A stretch of DNA of 64,000 nucleotides from JASSUD01 sp031963045 (GTDB taxonomy: Bacteria; Pseudomonadota; Gammaproteobacteria; Burkholderiales; Burkholderiaceae): contig JASSUK010000014.1 in NCBI GenBank assembly GCA_031963045.1, forward strand, positions 15,498-79,497, written 5' to 3'. The notes beneath the pieces are model-generated. The model did not search any database and was not told the DNA's origin. It saw only the letters and a program-made list of their open reading frames with translations. Positions 1 through 7,387 of the stretch are shown here, in pieces; position 1 is the first letter of the stretch; every line of letters begins with the position of its first letter. Position numbers and translations under genes: made by a program.

Positions 1-1
1 G

Positions 2-931
2 GACCCATCAGTTGGCGCCATACCACCTTATGCTATTCATATTTCTTCTTTGTCTATCAATGGTTTGCGCCAAGCCTTTTTGGCAGCCATGGAATCGAAT
101 GAAAATCAAGCGTCTTTATTGAGTCCGGTTGCTTCAAATAGCTTGCCAGGTGTTGTAGAAGTAGTGCGGCATCCACAAATCATCTTGGTAGCAGAAGATG
201 ACCCGGTTAATCGGAAGTTGCTTGGCCGTCAGTTAAATGCGCTGGGTTACTTCAATATCGAAGAAGCGGCAGATGGCAAAGAAGCTTTTGATAAGTGTGC
301 TTTAAAATCCTATGATGCATTGCTGACCGATTTGGGTATGCCTAATATGGATGGCTTTGATTTGATTCACGCGCTGAAAAAAGCAGAAAATGCAATGCCG
401 GTGATAGTGATTACCGCTAGCACTATTTCCCATGAAGGCGTAGATATTTCGAATACCTCTATTTCTAGCGTGCTGCATAAGCCTGCATCGATTGCTCATT
501 TAGGCCGCGCACTAGACAAAATCTTTTCGCAAACCCAGGCGATGGCAAAAACGGTTGCAATAACTCCTGCTTCGCCTGTTGTAAGCGAAGCACCGAGCAG
601 TACTTCTTCCACTTCTTCTTCCTCTCCTAATGTGTTTACTATTGTTGACCCCGAGCTTAAAAAAATCTTTATAGATTGCTGGATGGTGGATTCGCAGGCC
701 ATGCAAAAAGCATTTACAGCAGGGGATGATAATGCTTTGGTGCGCCAACTCCATAAGCTAAAAGGGGCGTTGATGGTGCTCGAAGAAGCGGAACTCGCTC
801 TTTTGTGTAGTGATATGCAAGAAATTTGCCGAACACAAGGCTGCGCAGCTATGAGTGCGCTCTATGAGCGGTTTGAAGAAGATATGGCGCAGCTTATACA
901 ACGCTATCAAGAGGATATTGAGGGTAACTAG
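2..931 (+). CDS. Hybrid sensor histidine kinase, C-terminal part (receiver + HPt), 5' truncated by window edge
   Basis: The reading frame is open from base 2, so this is the tail of a larger protein; the TTG at 50 is only the first possible start inside the window. Numbered from that TTG, residues about 43-160 are a CheY-like receiver domain with the acidic pocket EDD (49-51), phospho-acceptor D94 in LLTDLGMPNMDG, a conserved Thr near 122 and Lys144 in VLHKPA. A Ser/Thr/Pro-rich linker (about 165-195) leads to an HPt domain with phospho-acceptor H235 in QLHKLKGA. The residues before the receiver (SLSINGLRQAFLAAM) look like the last helix of a preceding, possibly inactive, receiver. The order receiver-HPt at the C-terminus fits BvgS/BarA/RpfC-type phosphorelay kinases. 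The kinase core must lie left of the window. Its output pathway cannot be told from here. Confidence 0.85.
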   Translation, partial: DPSVGAIPPYAIHISSLSINGLRQAFLAAMESNENQASLLSPVASNSLPGVVEVVRHPQIILVAEDDPVNRKLLGRQLNALGYFNIEEAADGKEAFDKCALKSYDALLTDLGMPNMDGFDLIHALKKAENAMPVIVITASTISHEGVDISNTSISSVLHKPASIAHLGRALDKIFSQTQAMAKTVAITPASPVVSEAPSSTSSTSSSSPNVFTIVDPELKKIFIDCWMVDSQAMQKAFTAGDDNALVRQLHKLKGALMVLEEAELALLCSDMQEICRTQGCAAMSALYERFEEDMAQLIQRYQEDIEGN

Positions 932-954
932 GAACCTGCCGATTCGACATTGAG

Positions 955-1086
955 GTAGGTTGATGGTGAGGCACGAATCCAACATGCCTACCACCGACTT
1001 TTAATCTTTGCTTTTGCCAGTTTATAGGCTGGTTTTCAAGGAGGCGGTGGTTAGGTGTTGGGGTTCCTTCGTCACCACCAGCCTAC
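955..1086. repeat. Family A palindromic repeat, full copy (A1)
   Basis: The left arm begins GTAGGTTGATGGTGAGGC and the right arm ends GTCACCACCAGCCTAC, so the element is an inverted repeat with an unpaired centre of about 50 bp. It starts 24 bp after the stop of the sensor kinase gene. The arms differ from other copies by scattered point changes. Confidence 0.85.
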
Positions 1087-1093
1087 GCATCAG

Positions 1094-1142
1094 TGTAGGG
1101 TGAGGCTGGCCCCCAACCCCAACATGCCCACCACCGACTTTT
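1094..1142. repeat. Family A half copy (left arm only, A1b)
   Basis: A left-arm fragment (GTAGGGTGAGGCTGG to CACCACCGACTTTT) lies directly behind copy A1 and 15 bp beyond the asd stop codon. The right arm is missing. Confidence 0.75.
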
Positions 1143-1156
1143 GAAATATAGATGTT

Positions 1157-2281
1157 TTATATTTTTAATACAGTATTCAACATTCTGCGTAAAGGCTCTG
1201 CTGCACCCCATAAGAGTTGGTCGCCTACTGTGAAAGCAGAGAGATAAGTCTCCCCCATTCCCATCTTGCGCAAGCGTCCTATAGGCACCGATAGCGTGCC
1301 TGTGACCTGCACAGGAGTGAGTTGTGCAACGGTGTGCTCGCGTGTATTAGGAACAACCTTTACCCAATCATTGCCAGAGGCAAGCAGGGTTTCAATATCG
1401 CTTAAGGCTAGGTTTTGTTTGAGTTTAATGGTGAGCGCTTGGGCGTGGCAACGCATAGCGCCTATACGTACACAAAGGCCATCAATGGGTATGGGTGCGG
1501 GTTGACCGGCTGCACCATAGCCTAGAATTTTGTTGGTTTCTGCCGCGCCTTTCCACTCTTCTTTTGACACTCCATTGCCAAGATCTGTATCGATCCAAGG
1601 AATGACTGAGCCAGCGAGGGGCACCCCAAATGCATCGGTTGGGAACAGAGGGCTTTGTAAGGTTTCTAAGACTTGATGATCAATATCAAGGATAGCGCTG
1701 GCAGGATCATCGAGTTGACGGGCAACACTGGCATGAATGGTGCCCATTTGCTTAAGTAGCTCGCGCATATGACGCGCCCCGCCTCCTGATGCCGCTTGGT
1801 AGGTCATACTACTGACCCATTCAATGGCTCCCGCGCGGAAGAGTCCGCCCAAAGCCATGAGCATGAGGCTTACTGTGCAATTACCCCCAATGTAGTTTTT
1901 GATGCCTTGCTCCAACCCTTTTTCGATCACACTTTGATTAACCGGGTCGAGCACGATAATCGCATCGTCTTGCATACGCAGAGTTGATGCAGCATCTATC
2001 CAATAGCCCATCCATCCTTGTGCACGTAGCTTAGGAAAAATAGCCTCGGTATACGCGCCCCCTTGGCAGGTCACTAAAATATCGCAAGCTTGTAGCGCTT
2101 GAAGATCATATGCATCTTGAAGGCGAGTTTCGTTGCGCGCCCAGGCAGGTGCGGATTCACCCGTTTGGCTGGTGCTAAAAAAAATGCACTCCATTGAGGA
2201 GAAATCATTTTCAGCGCGCATGCGCTGCATTAGGACGGAGCCAACCATGCCACGCCATCCTATAAAGCCGACGGTTTTCAT
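1157..2281 (-). CDS. asd: Aspartate-semialdehyde dehydrogenase
   Basis: The enzyme reduces beta-aspartyl phosphate with NADPH to aspartate semialdehyde, the branch point to lysine/diaminopimelate, threonine and methionine. The protein is 374 aa, close to the usual 370. Visible marks are the N-terminal Rossmann motif GFIGWRGMVGS (5-15), catalytic Cys135 in GGNCTVSL, the substrate loop SGGGARHMREL (about 165-175) and catalytic His279 in MRCHAQAL. It follows leuB on the same strand, as in Burkholderia, but a family A repeat (2320-2449) separates the two. From memory, the fimV, truA and trp genes that normally come next are not here; a sensor kinase gene lies downstream instead. Because asd also feeds cell-wall synthesis it is expected to be retained even in a reduced genome. 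Confidence 0.96.
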   Translation of the reverse strand: MKTVGFIGWRGMVGSVLMQRMRAENDFSSMECIFFSTSQTGESAPAWARNETRLQDAYDLQALQACDILVTCQGGAYTEAIFPKLRAQGWMGYWIDAASTLRMQDDAIIVLDPVNQSVIEKGLEQGIKNYIGGNCTVSLMLMALGGLFRAGAIEWVSSMTYQAASGGGARHMRELLKQMGTIHASVARQLDDPASAILDIDHQVLETLQSPLFPTDAFGVPLAGSVIPWIDTDLGNGVSKEEWKGAAETNKILGYGAAGQPAPIPIDGLCVRIGAMRCHAQALTIKLKQNLALSDIETLLASGNDWVKVVPNTREHTVAQLTPVQVTGTLSVPIGRLRKMGMGETYLSAFTVGDQLLWGAAEPLRRMLNTVLKI

Positions 2282-2319
2282 AGGTAAAAAGTAATAAATA
2301 AGTAGATAAATTTAGAACG

Positions 2320-2449
2320 GTAGGTTGGTTGAGGCGCGAACCCCAACATGCATACCACCGGCTTGTAACCATCGCTTTTGTCATGCCTATGCAGGTTTTA
2401 AAAGAACAGTGGTGCGTATGTTGGGGTTCGTACCTCACCACCAACCTAC
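2320..2449. repeat. Family A palindromic repeat, full copy (A2) overlapping the leuB stop codon
   Basis: This 130-bp inverted repeat runs from GTAGGTTGGTTGAGGCG to CTCACCACCAACCTAC. The last bases, read on the minus strand, start GTAGG and contain the TAG stop of leuB (2446-2448). It fills the leuB-asd gap and could form a long hairpin in the transcript between the two genes. Confidence 0.9.
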
Positions 2450-3513
2450 ATTGCTTGTAACACCGCATTTCCCATGGCTTCAGTGCCTATTTTTTGGGTA
2501 CCTGTTGTCCAGATATCTGCGGTGCGTAGGCCTTGTGCTAGGGTTTTTTGAACAGCTGCTTCAATACGTGCTGCAGCGTCTTCCAGTTTGAAAGAATAAC
2601 GCAACATCATGGCTGCCGATAAAATGGTAGCTAGCGGGTTAGCTATATCACGACCTGCGATATCTGGGGCAGAGCCATGCGCAGGCTCATAGAGTCCTTT
2701 TTGATGTATGTCTAATGAGGCAGAGGGGAGCATTCCAATCGAGCCAGTGAGCATTGCGGCTTCATCTGAGAGGATATCTCCAAATAAATTGCCAGTTACG
2801 ATGACATCCAACTGTTGTGGCGCGCGAATAAGCTGCATCGCCGCATTATCAACATACATATGCGTAAGCTCAACATCTGGATACTCGCTGGCTACGGCAC
2901 TTACTATCTCTCGCCATAGAGCGGATGTTTCAAGCACATTTGCTTTATCTACACTAGTGAGCTTTTTCCTGCGCTTTCGCGCGGCTTGAAAGCCAATATG
3001 TGCAATGCGGCGTATTTCTGGCTCGCTATAGCGCATGGTGTCAAAGTGCTCACGCGTGCCGATAAACGGTCCATCTGCTGCAACGCGGCTCCCACGTGGT
3101 TCCCCAAAATAAATATCTCCATTAAGCTCGCGCACGATTAATAGATCGAGACCATTTACTATTTCCGGCTTGAGAGAGGAGGCAGCAGCGAGCTCTGGAT
3201 AAAGAAAGGCAGGCCGTAAGTTCGCAAATAGAGAGAGCGCTTTACGTAAACCCAAAATAGCCTGCTCAGGGCGGAGTGCGCGGGGCAGCGTGTCGTATTT
3301 CCAGTCGCCCACCGCTCCAAATAAAATCGCATCGGCTGAGCGTGCAAGTGCAAGCGTAGCTGCAGGCAGGGGTTCGCCAAAGGCTTCATAGGCTGCGCCA
3401 CCAACGGGGGCCGTTTCAAAGGTAAGTCCTATATCCAGGGCTTTGAGTACTTTAATGGCTTGCGCCACGATCTCTGGGCCAATACCGTCCCCGGGTAGTA
3501 TTGCTACATGCAT
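2446..3513 (-). CDS. leuB: 3-isopropylmalate dehydrogenase
   Basis: The enzyme oxidatively decarboxylates 3-isopropylmalate with NAD+ to 2-oxoisocaproate in leucine synthesis. The protein is 355 aa, the normal length. It carries the family motifs RELNGDIYFGEPRG, the Lys loop TSVDKANVLETS, metal-binding GNLFGDILSDEAAML and the NAD-binding stretch EPAHGSAPDIAGRDIANP. The ATG at 3513 has AGGA about 8 bases upstream. The stop codon TAG comes from the end of a family A repeat, so the last residue is set by the repeat junction. leuC and leuD, which normally precede leuB, are not upstream here; a glycosyltransferase gene takes their place, so whether leucine synthesis is complete depends on the rest of the genome. 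Confidence 0.96.
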   Translation of the reverse strand: MHVAILPGDGIGPEIVAQAIKVLKALDIGLTFETAPVGGAAYEAFGEPLPAATLALARSADAILFGAVGDWKYDTLPRALRPEQAILGLRKALSLFANLRPAFLYPELAAASSLKPEIVNGLDLLIVRELNGDIYFGEPRGSRVAADGPFIGTREHFDTMRYSEPEIRRIAHIGFQAARKRRKKLTSVDKANVLETSALWREIVSAVASEYPDVELTHMYVDNAAMQLIRAPQQLDVIVTGNLFGDILSDEAAMLTGSIGMLPSASLDIHQKGLYEPAHGSAPDIAGRDIANPLATILSAAMMLRYSFKLEDAAARIEAAVQKTLAQGLRTADIWTTGTQKIGTEAMGNAVLQAM

Positions 3514-3584
3514 TTGAAATCCTGTTAGCTGGGTTGGAATATAAAGCGAGGCTGCGCGATCAGACTATTTGATTGGAGCGGCGC

Positions 3585-4670
3585 TCAAAAGAGGTTTAAA
3601 CAAGCTTGATACAGTGCCGCCGTTTCAGAAACAAACTGGCGCTGGCTAAATTCAGCTTGTGCTTTTTGTCTTGCTTGCTCTGCCATTTTAGGCAAGTGCG
3701 CGGAGGTAAGAATATGCTCTACACAATGTTTTAATTGCGAAACGTTGTGCGCAGGCACGATCCAGCCATCTGTGTTATCGGTAATGTTCTCAGGTAAGCC
3801 ACCGACATTGGAGGCAATGACAGGCAGCCCCATCGCCATCATCTCTCGACAGGCAAACGATAAGCCTTCTAATTTGGATAAGACAAAGCCTACATCACCT
3901 ACTGCAATAATTTCTCGCACATCTTCCAATAGGCCAGAAAAAATGACCTGAGAAGTCATCTGCAATTGCGTAATCTGTTCGATAAGTGTCGAGTGTGGCT
4001 GAGCGCCTGCTAGGATAATTTTGCAACGTGCTTTAAGTGCTGCCGGTAATTGGGCTATGGCTTCTACCAGCATTATCCAGTTTTTTATGGGGTCGGTTCC
4101 TGCCACAGAGGTAAAAACAAGATCGTTATCGGTGAACCCGTATTTAGCGCGCAGCTGAGATTTTTGTTCTGGCGTAATGGGTTGATAGAAATCTGTATCT
4201 ATGCCGTTGCGGATGACTTTAACCATCGTTTGTTGAGCAAGAGTACAAGGCAATTGCTCGCAGGTATATTTGCTGACTGCAACAACCGCATCGCTTAGGT
4301 AACGCAACCGTAAGGCGCTTTTCCATCCAACAGGCAGGGTGTTATGTCGGGTGTATACCCACTTTGGTTTGTGATCCAGCCAGGGAGACAGCGCTTTGGT
4401 TATAAGGTGATCTCGCGCTGTATTACTGTGGATGATATCGGGCCGTTGCTGATTTACCCAACGTTTGAATGCTACCAGCGTGCGCCAGTTTGGTTTAGCA
4501 GTAATAGCAAAAGTGGGAAATTTTGACGAGAGTCTTTGATGAATGCGACTTTCTTCCGGCACGGCAATAGCAATGTCGTGCTCGGAGGCGAGTGCCTCGG
4601 CTAGCGCCAGGATGTAGGTGTCACCGCCCCCGCCATGGCCTGCCTTGAAATGAGTGTACAAAATGCGCAT
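3585..4670 (-). CDS. Family 4 glycosyltransferase (GT-B fold), lipopolysaccharide type
   Basis: The protein (361 aa) has the two-domain GT-B layout. The N-terminal acceptor domain opens MRILYTHFKAGHGGGGDTY with a glycine-rich loop at 13-16. The C-terminal nucleotide-sugar domain (about 170-350) ends with the E-x7-E motif, E268 and E276 in EGLSFACRE, followed by GLPVIASNVGGLPE. Such enzymes add a sugar from a nucleotide donor to a lipid- or glycan-linked acceptor at the cytoplasmic face, usually in LPS core or capsule synthesis. The exact sugar and acceptor cannot be read from sequence. It lies 71 bp upstream of leuB on the same strand, with no other glycan genes in view. Confidence 0.85.
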   Translation of the reverse strand: MRILYTHFKAGHGGGGDTYILALAEALASEHDIAIAVPEESRIHQRLSSKFPTFAITAKPNWRTLVAFKRWVNQQRPDIIHSNTARDHLITKALSPWLDHKPKWVYTRHNTLPVGWKSALRLRYLSDAVVAVSKYTCEQLPCTLAQQTMVKVIRNGIDTDFYQPITPEQKSQLRAKYGFTDNDLVFTSVAGTDPIKNWIMLVEAIAQLPAALKARCKIILAGAQPHSTLIEQITQLQMTSQVIFSGLLEDVREIIAVGDVGFVLSKLEGLSFACREMMAMGLPVIASNVGGLPENITDNTDGWIVPAHNVSQLKHCVEHILTSAHLPKMAEQARQKAQAEFSQRQFVSETAALYQACLNLF

Positions 4671-4922
4671 CCGACGTATCCTAGCGTAATGCCCACATCC
4701 AGTAAAGTCCAGAATGCTCGGCGCTAACCTATCGAAGATGGGGGGATTTTAAAAAGTTTTTTAAGAGGTGGATTGGCTTGAAAGTCAGAATAATCAAAGT
4801 GAAGCAAATGGTATGGGCGGGATAATGACAGGATGGGGGTGGGTTTCTTTTTGAAAACGCGTTGTATCTTTCAATACCCACCCATATTTATAAAAACACA
4901 CCCACTTTTTGAGGAGAGTTTT

Positions 4923-5477
4923 TTGGCTTCAACCGATTCAGGGCGCTATACTTCATTGGCTATTTTTTTGCATTGGGCTATTGCCATACTACTATTTTGG
5001 GGGTTTACTCTGGGCTGGGTTATGGAGGGGGTTCCCAAGGGCTCGCCAGACAAAATAATCTATGTGAACTGGCATAAATGGACTGGAGTCACGATTGGAT
5101 TTTTGGTGTGTGTGCGTATTGCATGGCGACTTACCCACCGGCCTCCTGCACTTCCCAGCACCGTGGCAAATTGGCAACGTTATGCTTCACAGATAGTGCA
5201 TGCTGTGCTGTATTTTTTAATGATAGCGATTCCTTTAACGGGCTATTTTTACAGCTCTGCAGCGGGTAAGCCCGTTGTTTATTTAGGGCTGATACCTTTG
5301 CCTCCGATTATTGAGCCTAATCTGATGCTTAAACCGTTTTTTAAAACGGCGCACGTTACATTAAATTATATGTTGCTAGGTGCGGTGGCCCTCCATCTGT
5401 TAGCTGCACTTAAGCATTATGTGATAGACCGCGATACCGTACTTGCGCGTATGCTGCCTTTTCTAAAAAAACGATAG
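4923..5477 (+). CDS. Cytochrome b561 family membrane protein (YceJ/CybB-like)
   Basis: This is a four-helix di-heme membrane protein that moves electrons, probably from quinol, in the inner membrane. The likely start is TTG at 4923 (184 aa), since GAGGAG at 4911-4916 sits 6-8 bases upstream; the frame extends to an ATG at 4833 but that extension is not family-like. Candidate heme ligands are His in LHWAIA, His in YVNWHKWTG, His in HAVLYFLMIAIPLTGY and His residues in the last helix (VALHLLAALKHYV). It is followed by a yceI gene, the same pairing as yceJ-yceI in E. coli, where the two are linked to base-induced stress. Confidence 0.88.
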   Translation: MASTDSGRYTSLAIFLHWAIAILLFWGFTLGWVMEGVPKGSPDKIIYVNWHKWTGVTIGFLVCVRIAWRLTHRPPALPSTVANWQRYASQIVHAVLYFLMIAIPLTGYFYSSAAGKPVVYLGLIPLPPIIEPNLMLKPFFKTAHVTLNYMLLGAVALHLLAALKHYVIDRDTVLARMLPFLKKR

Positions 5478-5489
5478 TCCAAAAATTGT

Positions 5490-5545
5490 AGGGATGCTCC
5501 TCATTGCTCCAAGGAACTGATCTTTGACGCAATGGAGGGCATCCT
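5490..5545. repeat. Possible degenerate short family B element / hairpin
   Basis: AGGGATGCTCCTCATTGC (5490-5507) faces GCAATGGAGGGCATCCT (5529-5545), giving a hairpin of about 16 pairs including G-U pairs and one mismatch. The left part resembles the left end of the family B repeats, and the right end also matches, so it may be a shortened relic. It lies between the cytochrome b561 and yceI genes and could also weaken read-through. Confidence 0.45.
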
Positions 5546-5649
5546 CTAGTTTTGGGCCCTCTGCCTTTAATTTTCCTCTAAAACGCTCTCAATTTTGATC
5601 ATATTGGGCGCCTATTGGGGAACTGTGAACAGGCTCTGAGAGAGTAGAA

Positions 5650-6339
5650 ATGTTTTCCCCCATAAATTACGCACCTTCTTGGAGGCGAGCGAAGTATTAC
5701 TGTAGGGTTGGACTGCTGGCCATCTTTGGATATATACCCATACAGGCTGGGGCTGAGCCTATTGATCCAAAAAATAGCACGTTAACGGCTACCATCTGGC
5801 AAATGCATCTACCGATGACCGGTCGATTTAAAAGAATTTCAGGGGATATTCGCTTTGATGCAGCGGACCTTAAAACATTTAAGGCCCATATTGAAGTGGA
5901 TATGCGTAGCCTAGATATGGGTAATACGCAGTTGAATCAAGAAATACAAGACGGCTATTGGTTTGATACTGCACGCTCCGCTAAAGCATTTTTTGTTGCT
6001 TCTTTTGCGCAAGCATTGCCGCATACATTAAATCGCTATCAAGTGCACGGTGTATTGCTTATGGGCAATAAAACGGTTCCTGTCATAGCAGATATGCAAG
6101 TGCACCAAAAAGAAGAACAGCAGATTTTAGAAGGGAGTTTGCCCATTAAACGGCTTATTTTTAGTGAAGGGCGGCGTGAGTGGCAGGATATGTCTATGAT
6201 TGGGGAGACCATAGAGCTTAAATTTTATTGGGTGATTGCTAAAAAACAGGCAGTATTAGAAGTCTCACCCATTACCGATTCGCATTCGGTTTCTTCTATA
6301 AGCTCTAAAAATATCAAACGTTTTTCTTCTACAAATTAA
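5650..6339 (+). CDS. YceI family periplasmic lipocalin-like protein
   Basis: YceI proteins fold as a beta-barrel that binds a long polyisoprenoid such as ubiquinone precursors, usually in the periplasm. The protein is 229 aa. An N-terminal hydrophobic segment (VGLLAIFGYIPIQAGA, about 24-36) suggests secretion with cleavage near AGA-EP. Family features follow: the early SGDIRFDAADLKTFKAHIEV, then SLDMGNTQLNQEIQDGYWFD, and LPIKRLIFSEG...W in the last third. It is about 170 bp behind the cytochrome b561 gene. The C-terminal 30 residues are Ser-rich and unlike the family, so the end may be extended. Confidence 0.87.
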   Translation: MFSPINYAPSWRRAKYYCRVGLLAIFGYIPIQAGAEPIDPKNSTLTATIWQMHLPMTGRFKRISGDIRFDAADLKTFKAHIEVDMRSLDMGNTQLNQEIQDGYWFDTARSAKAFFVASFAQALPHTLNRYQVHGVLLMGNKTVPVIADMQVHQKEEQQILEGSLPIKRLIFSEGRREWQDMSMIGETIELKFYWVIAKKQAVLEVSPITDSHSVSSISSKNIKRFSSTN

Positions 6340-6361
6340 CTGATGTTACGCGTGTTGTAAT

Positions 6362-7270
6362 TCATTTTTCCGAGGTTTGCAAAATAGGTTGGCGTGCAAG
6401 CTCAATGAATGCTTGTAGATAATCAATATTTCTATCCGTCTCACGCACTCCTAAAAAAATCTGTTTAGCAATGCCATGAGGCCCCAGGCGAACGGGGGCG
6501 ATATCTACTTTGCTCGCATATTCTTTTACTAGCCAGCGCGGCAAAGCAGCTACACCACGACCGCTTGCTACCATCTGTAGCATGATGTCTGTTGTTTCAA
6601 TGATTTTGCGCTGTTTGGGCACAATGCCAGCAGGCATCAAGAGTTGGTTGTAAATATCGAGCCGATCAATAGCAACGGGGTAGGTAATCAAAATCTCATT
6701 GGCAAGCTCCTCAGGCTTTACATACGCAGCTGTTGCTAATGGATGCTTGCGTGCCACTACTAGCACTTGCTCATAGTCAAATACCGCTTCGAAATATAGG
6801 CCAGGTTTATCTAAAGGATCTGGCGTTACGAGCAAATCGATCTCAAAGCCAAATAATGCGCCCATCCCTCCAAACTGAAACTTCTGTTTGACGTCGACGT
6901 CCACATCGGGCCAACTTGCCAAATAAGGCGACACAATTTTAAGCAGCCATTGATAACAAGGGTGGCATTCCATGCCGATACGCAATGTGCCTCGCTCGCC
7001 TTGTCCATACTGCCTTATGCGTTCTTCTGCATGCTCCAGTTGCGGTAATAACCGATTAGCTACGGCCAGCAGATGTTCGCCAGCCTGGGTTAACCTGAGT
7101 GTGCGGCCTTCGCGGCGCCATATGTCTGTGCCGAGCTGTTGTTCTAGCTTTTTGATGGTATGGCTTAATGCGGATTGCGTTAGGCATAGTGTACTGGCCG
7201 CTGCAGTTAGGGTGCCTTGTTGCGCTATTTCTCTGACAATGGCTAGATGGATTCTTTCTAGCATACGCAT
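6362..7270 (-). CDS. metR: LysR-type regulator of methionine synthesis
   Basis: The protein is 302 aa with an N-terminal winged helix-turn-helix (residues about 3-62; TLTAAASTLCLTQSALSHTIKKLE) and a LysR co-inducer domain (about 90-295). It is divergent from metE with 117 bp between start codons, the classical metR-metE arrangement, and the motif RIGMECHPCYQWL near the start of the effector domain is typical of MetR, which senses homocysteine. It is expected to activate metE and control its own gene. Confidence 0.92.
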   Translation of the reverse strand: MRMLERIHLAIVREIAQQGTLTAAASTLCLTQSALSHTIKKLEQQLGTDIWRREGRTLRLTQAGEHLLAVANRLLPQLEHAEERIRQYGQGERGTLRIGMECHPCYQWLLKIVSPYLASWPDVDVDVKQKFQFGGMGALFGFEIDLLVTPDPLDKPGLYFEAVFDYEQVLVVARKHPLATAAYVKPEELANEILITYPVAIDRLDIYNQLLMPAGIVPKQRKIIETTDIMLQMVASGRGVAALPRWLVKEYASKVDIAPVRLGPHGIAKQIFLGVRETDRNIDYLQAFIELARQPILQTSEK

Positions 7271-7387
7271 TCCCTATTGATGAATAAAACTAATTAATTG
7301 CTGAAATAATATCATTATATTTCATGAGTCAATCCGCCTACCATGCTTCATTCGTTTATATACATTTGAACTGGGTGAGGGTAGGGC
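7271..7387. promoter_or_regulatory. Divergent metR-metE control region
   Basis: The gap between the two start codons is AT-rich. TGAAATA (7302-7308) and TATTTCA (7318-7324) form an inverted repeat; TGAA and TTCA half-sites are the hallmark of MetR boxes, though the spacing here is wider than in the enterobacterial consensus. GAGGGTAGGG (7377-7386) directly before the metE ATG includes a possible ribosome-binding site. Binding is inferred, not shown. Confidence 0.55.

Noticed and set aside
955..1142. CRISPR array
   Set aside because: The repeats are palindromic, about 130 bp and dispersed singly, not short regularly spaced units, and no cas genes occur.
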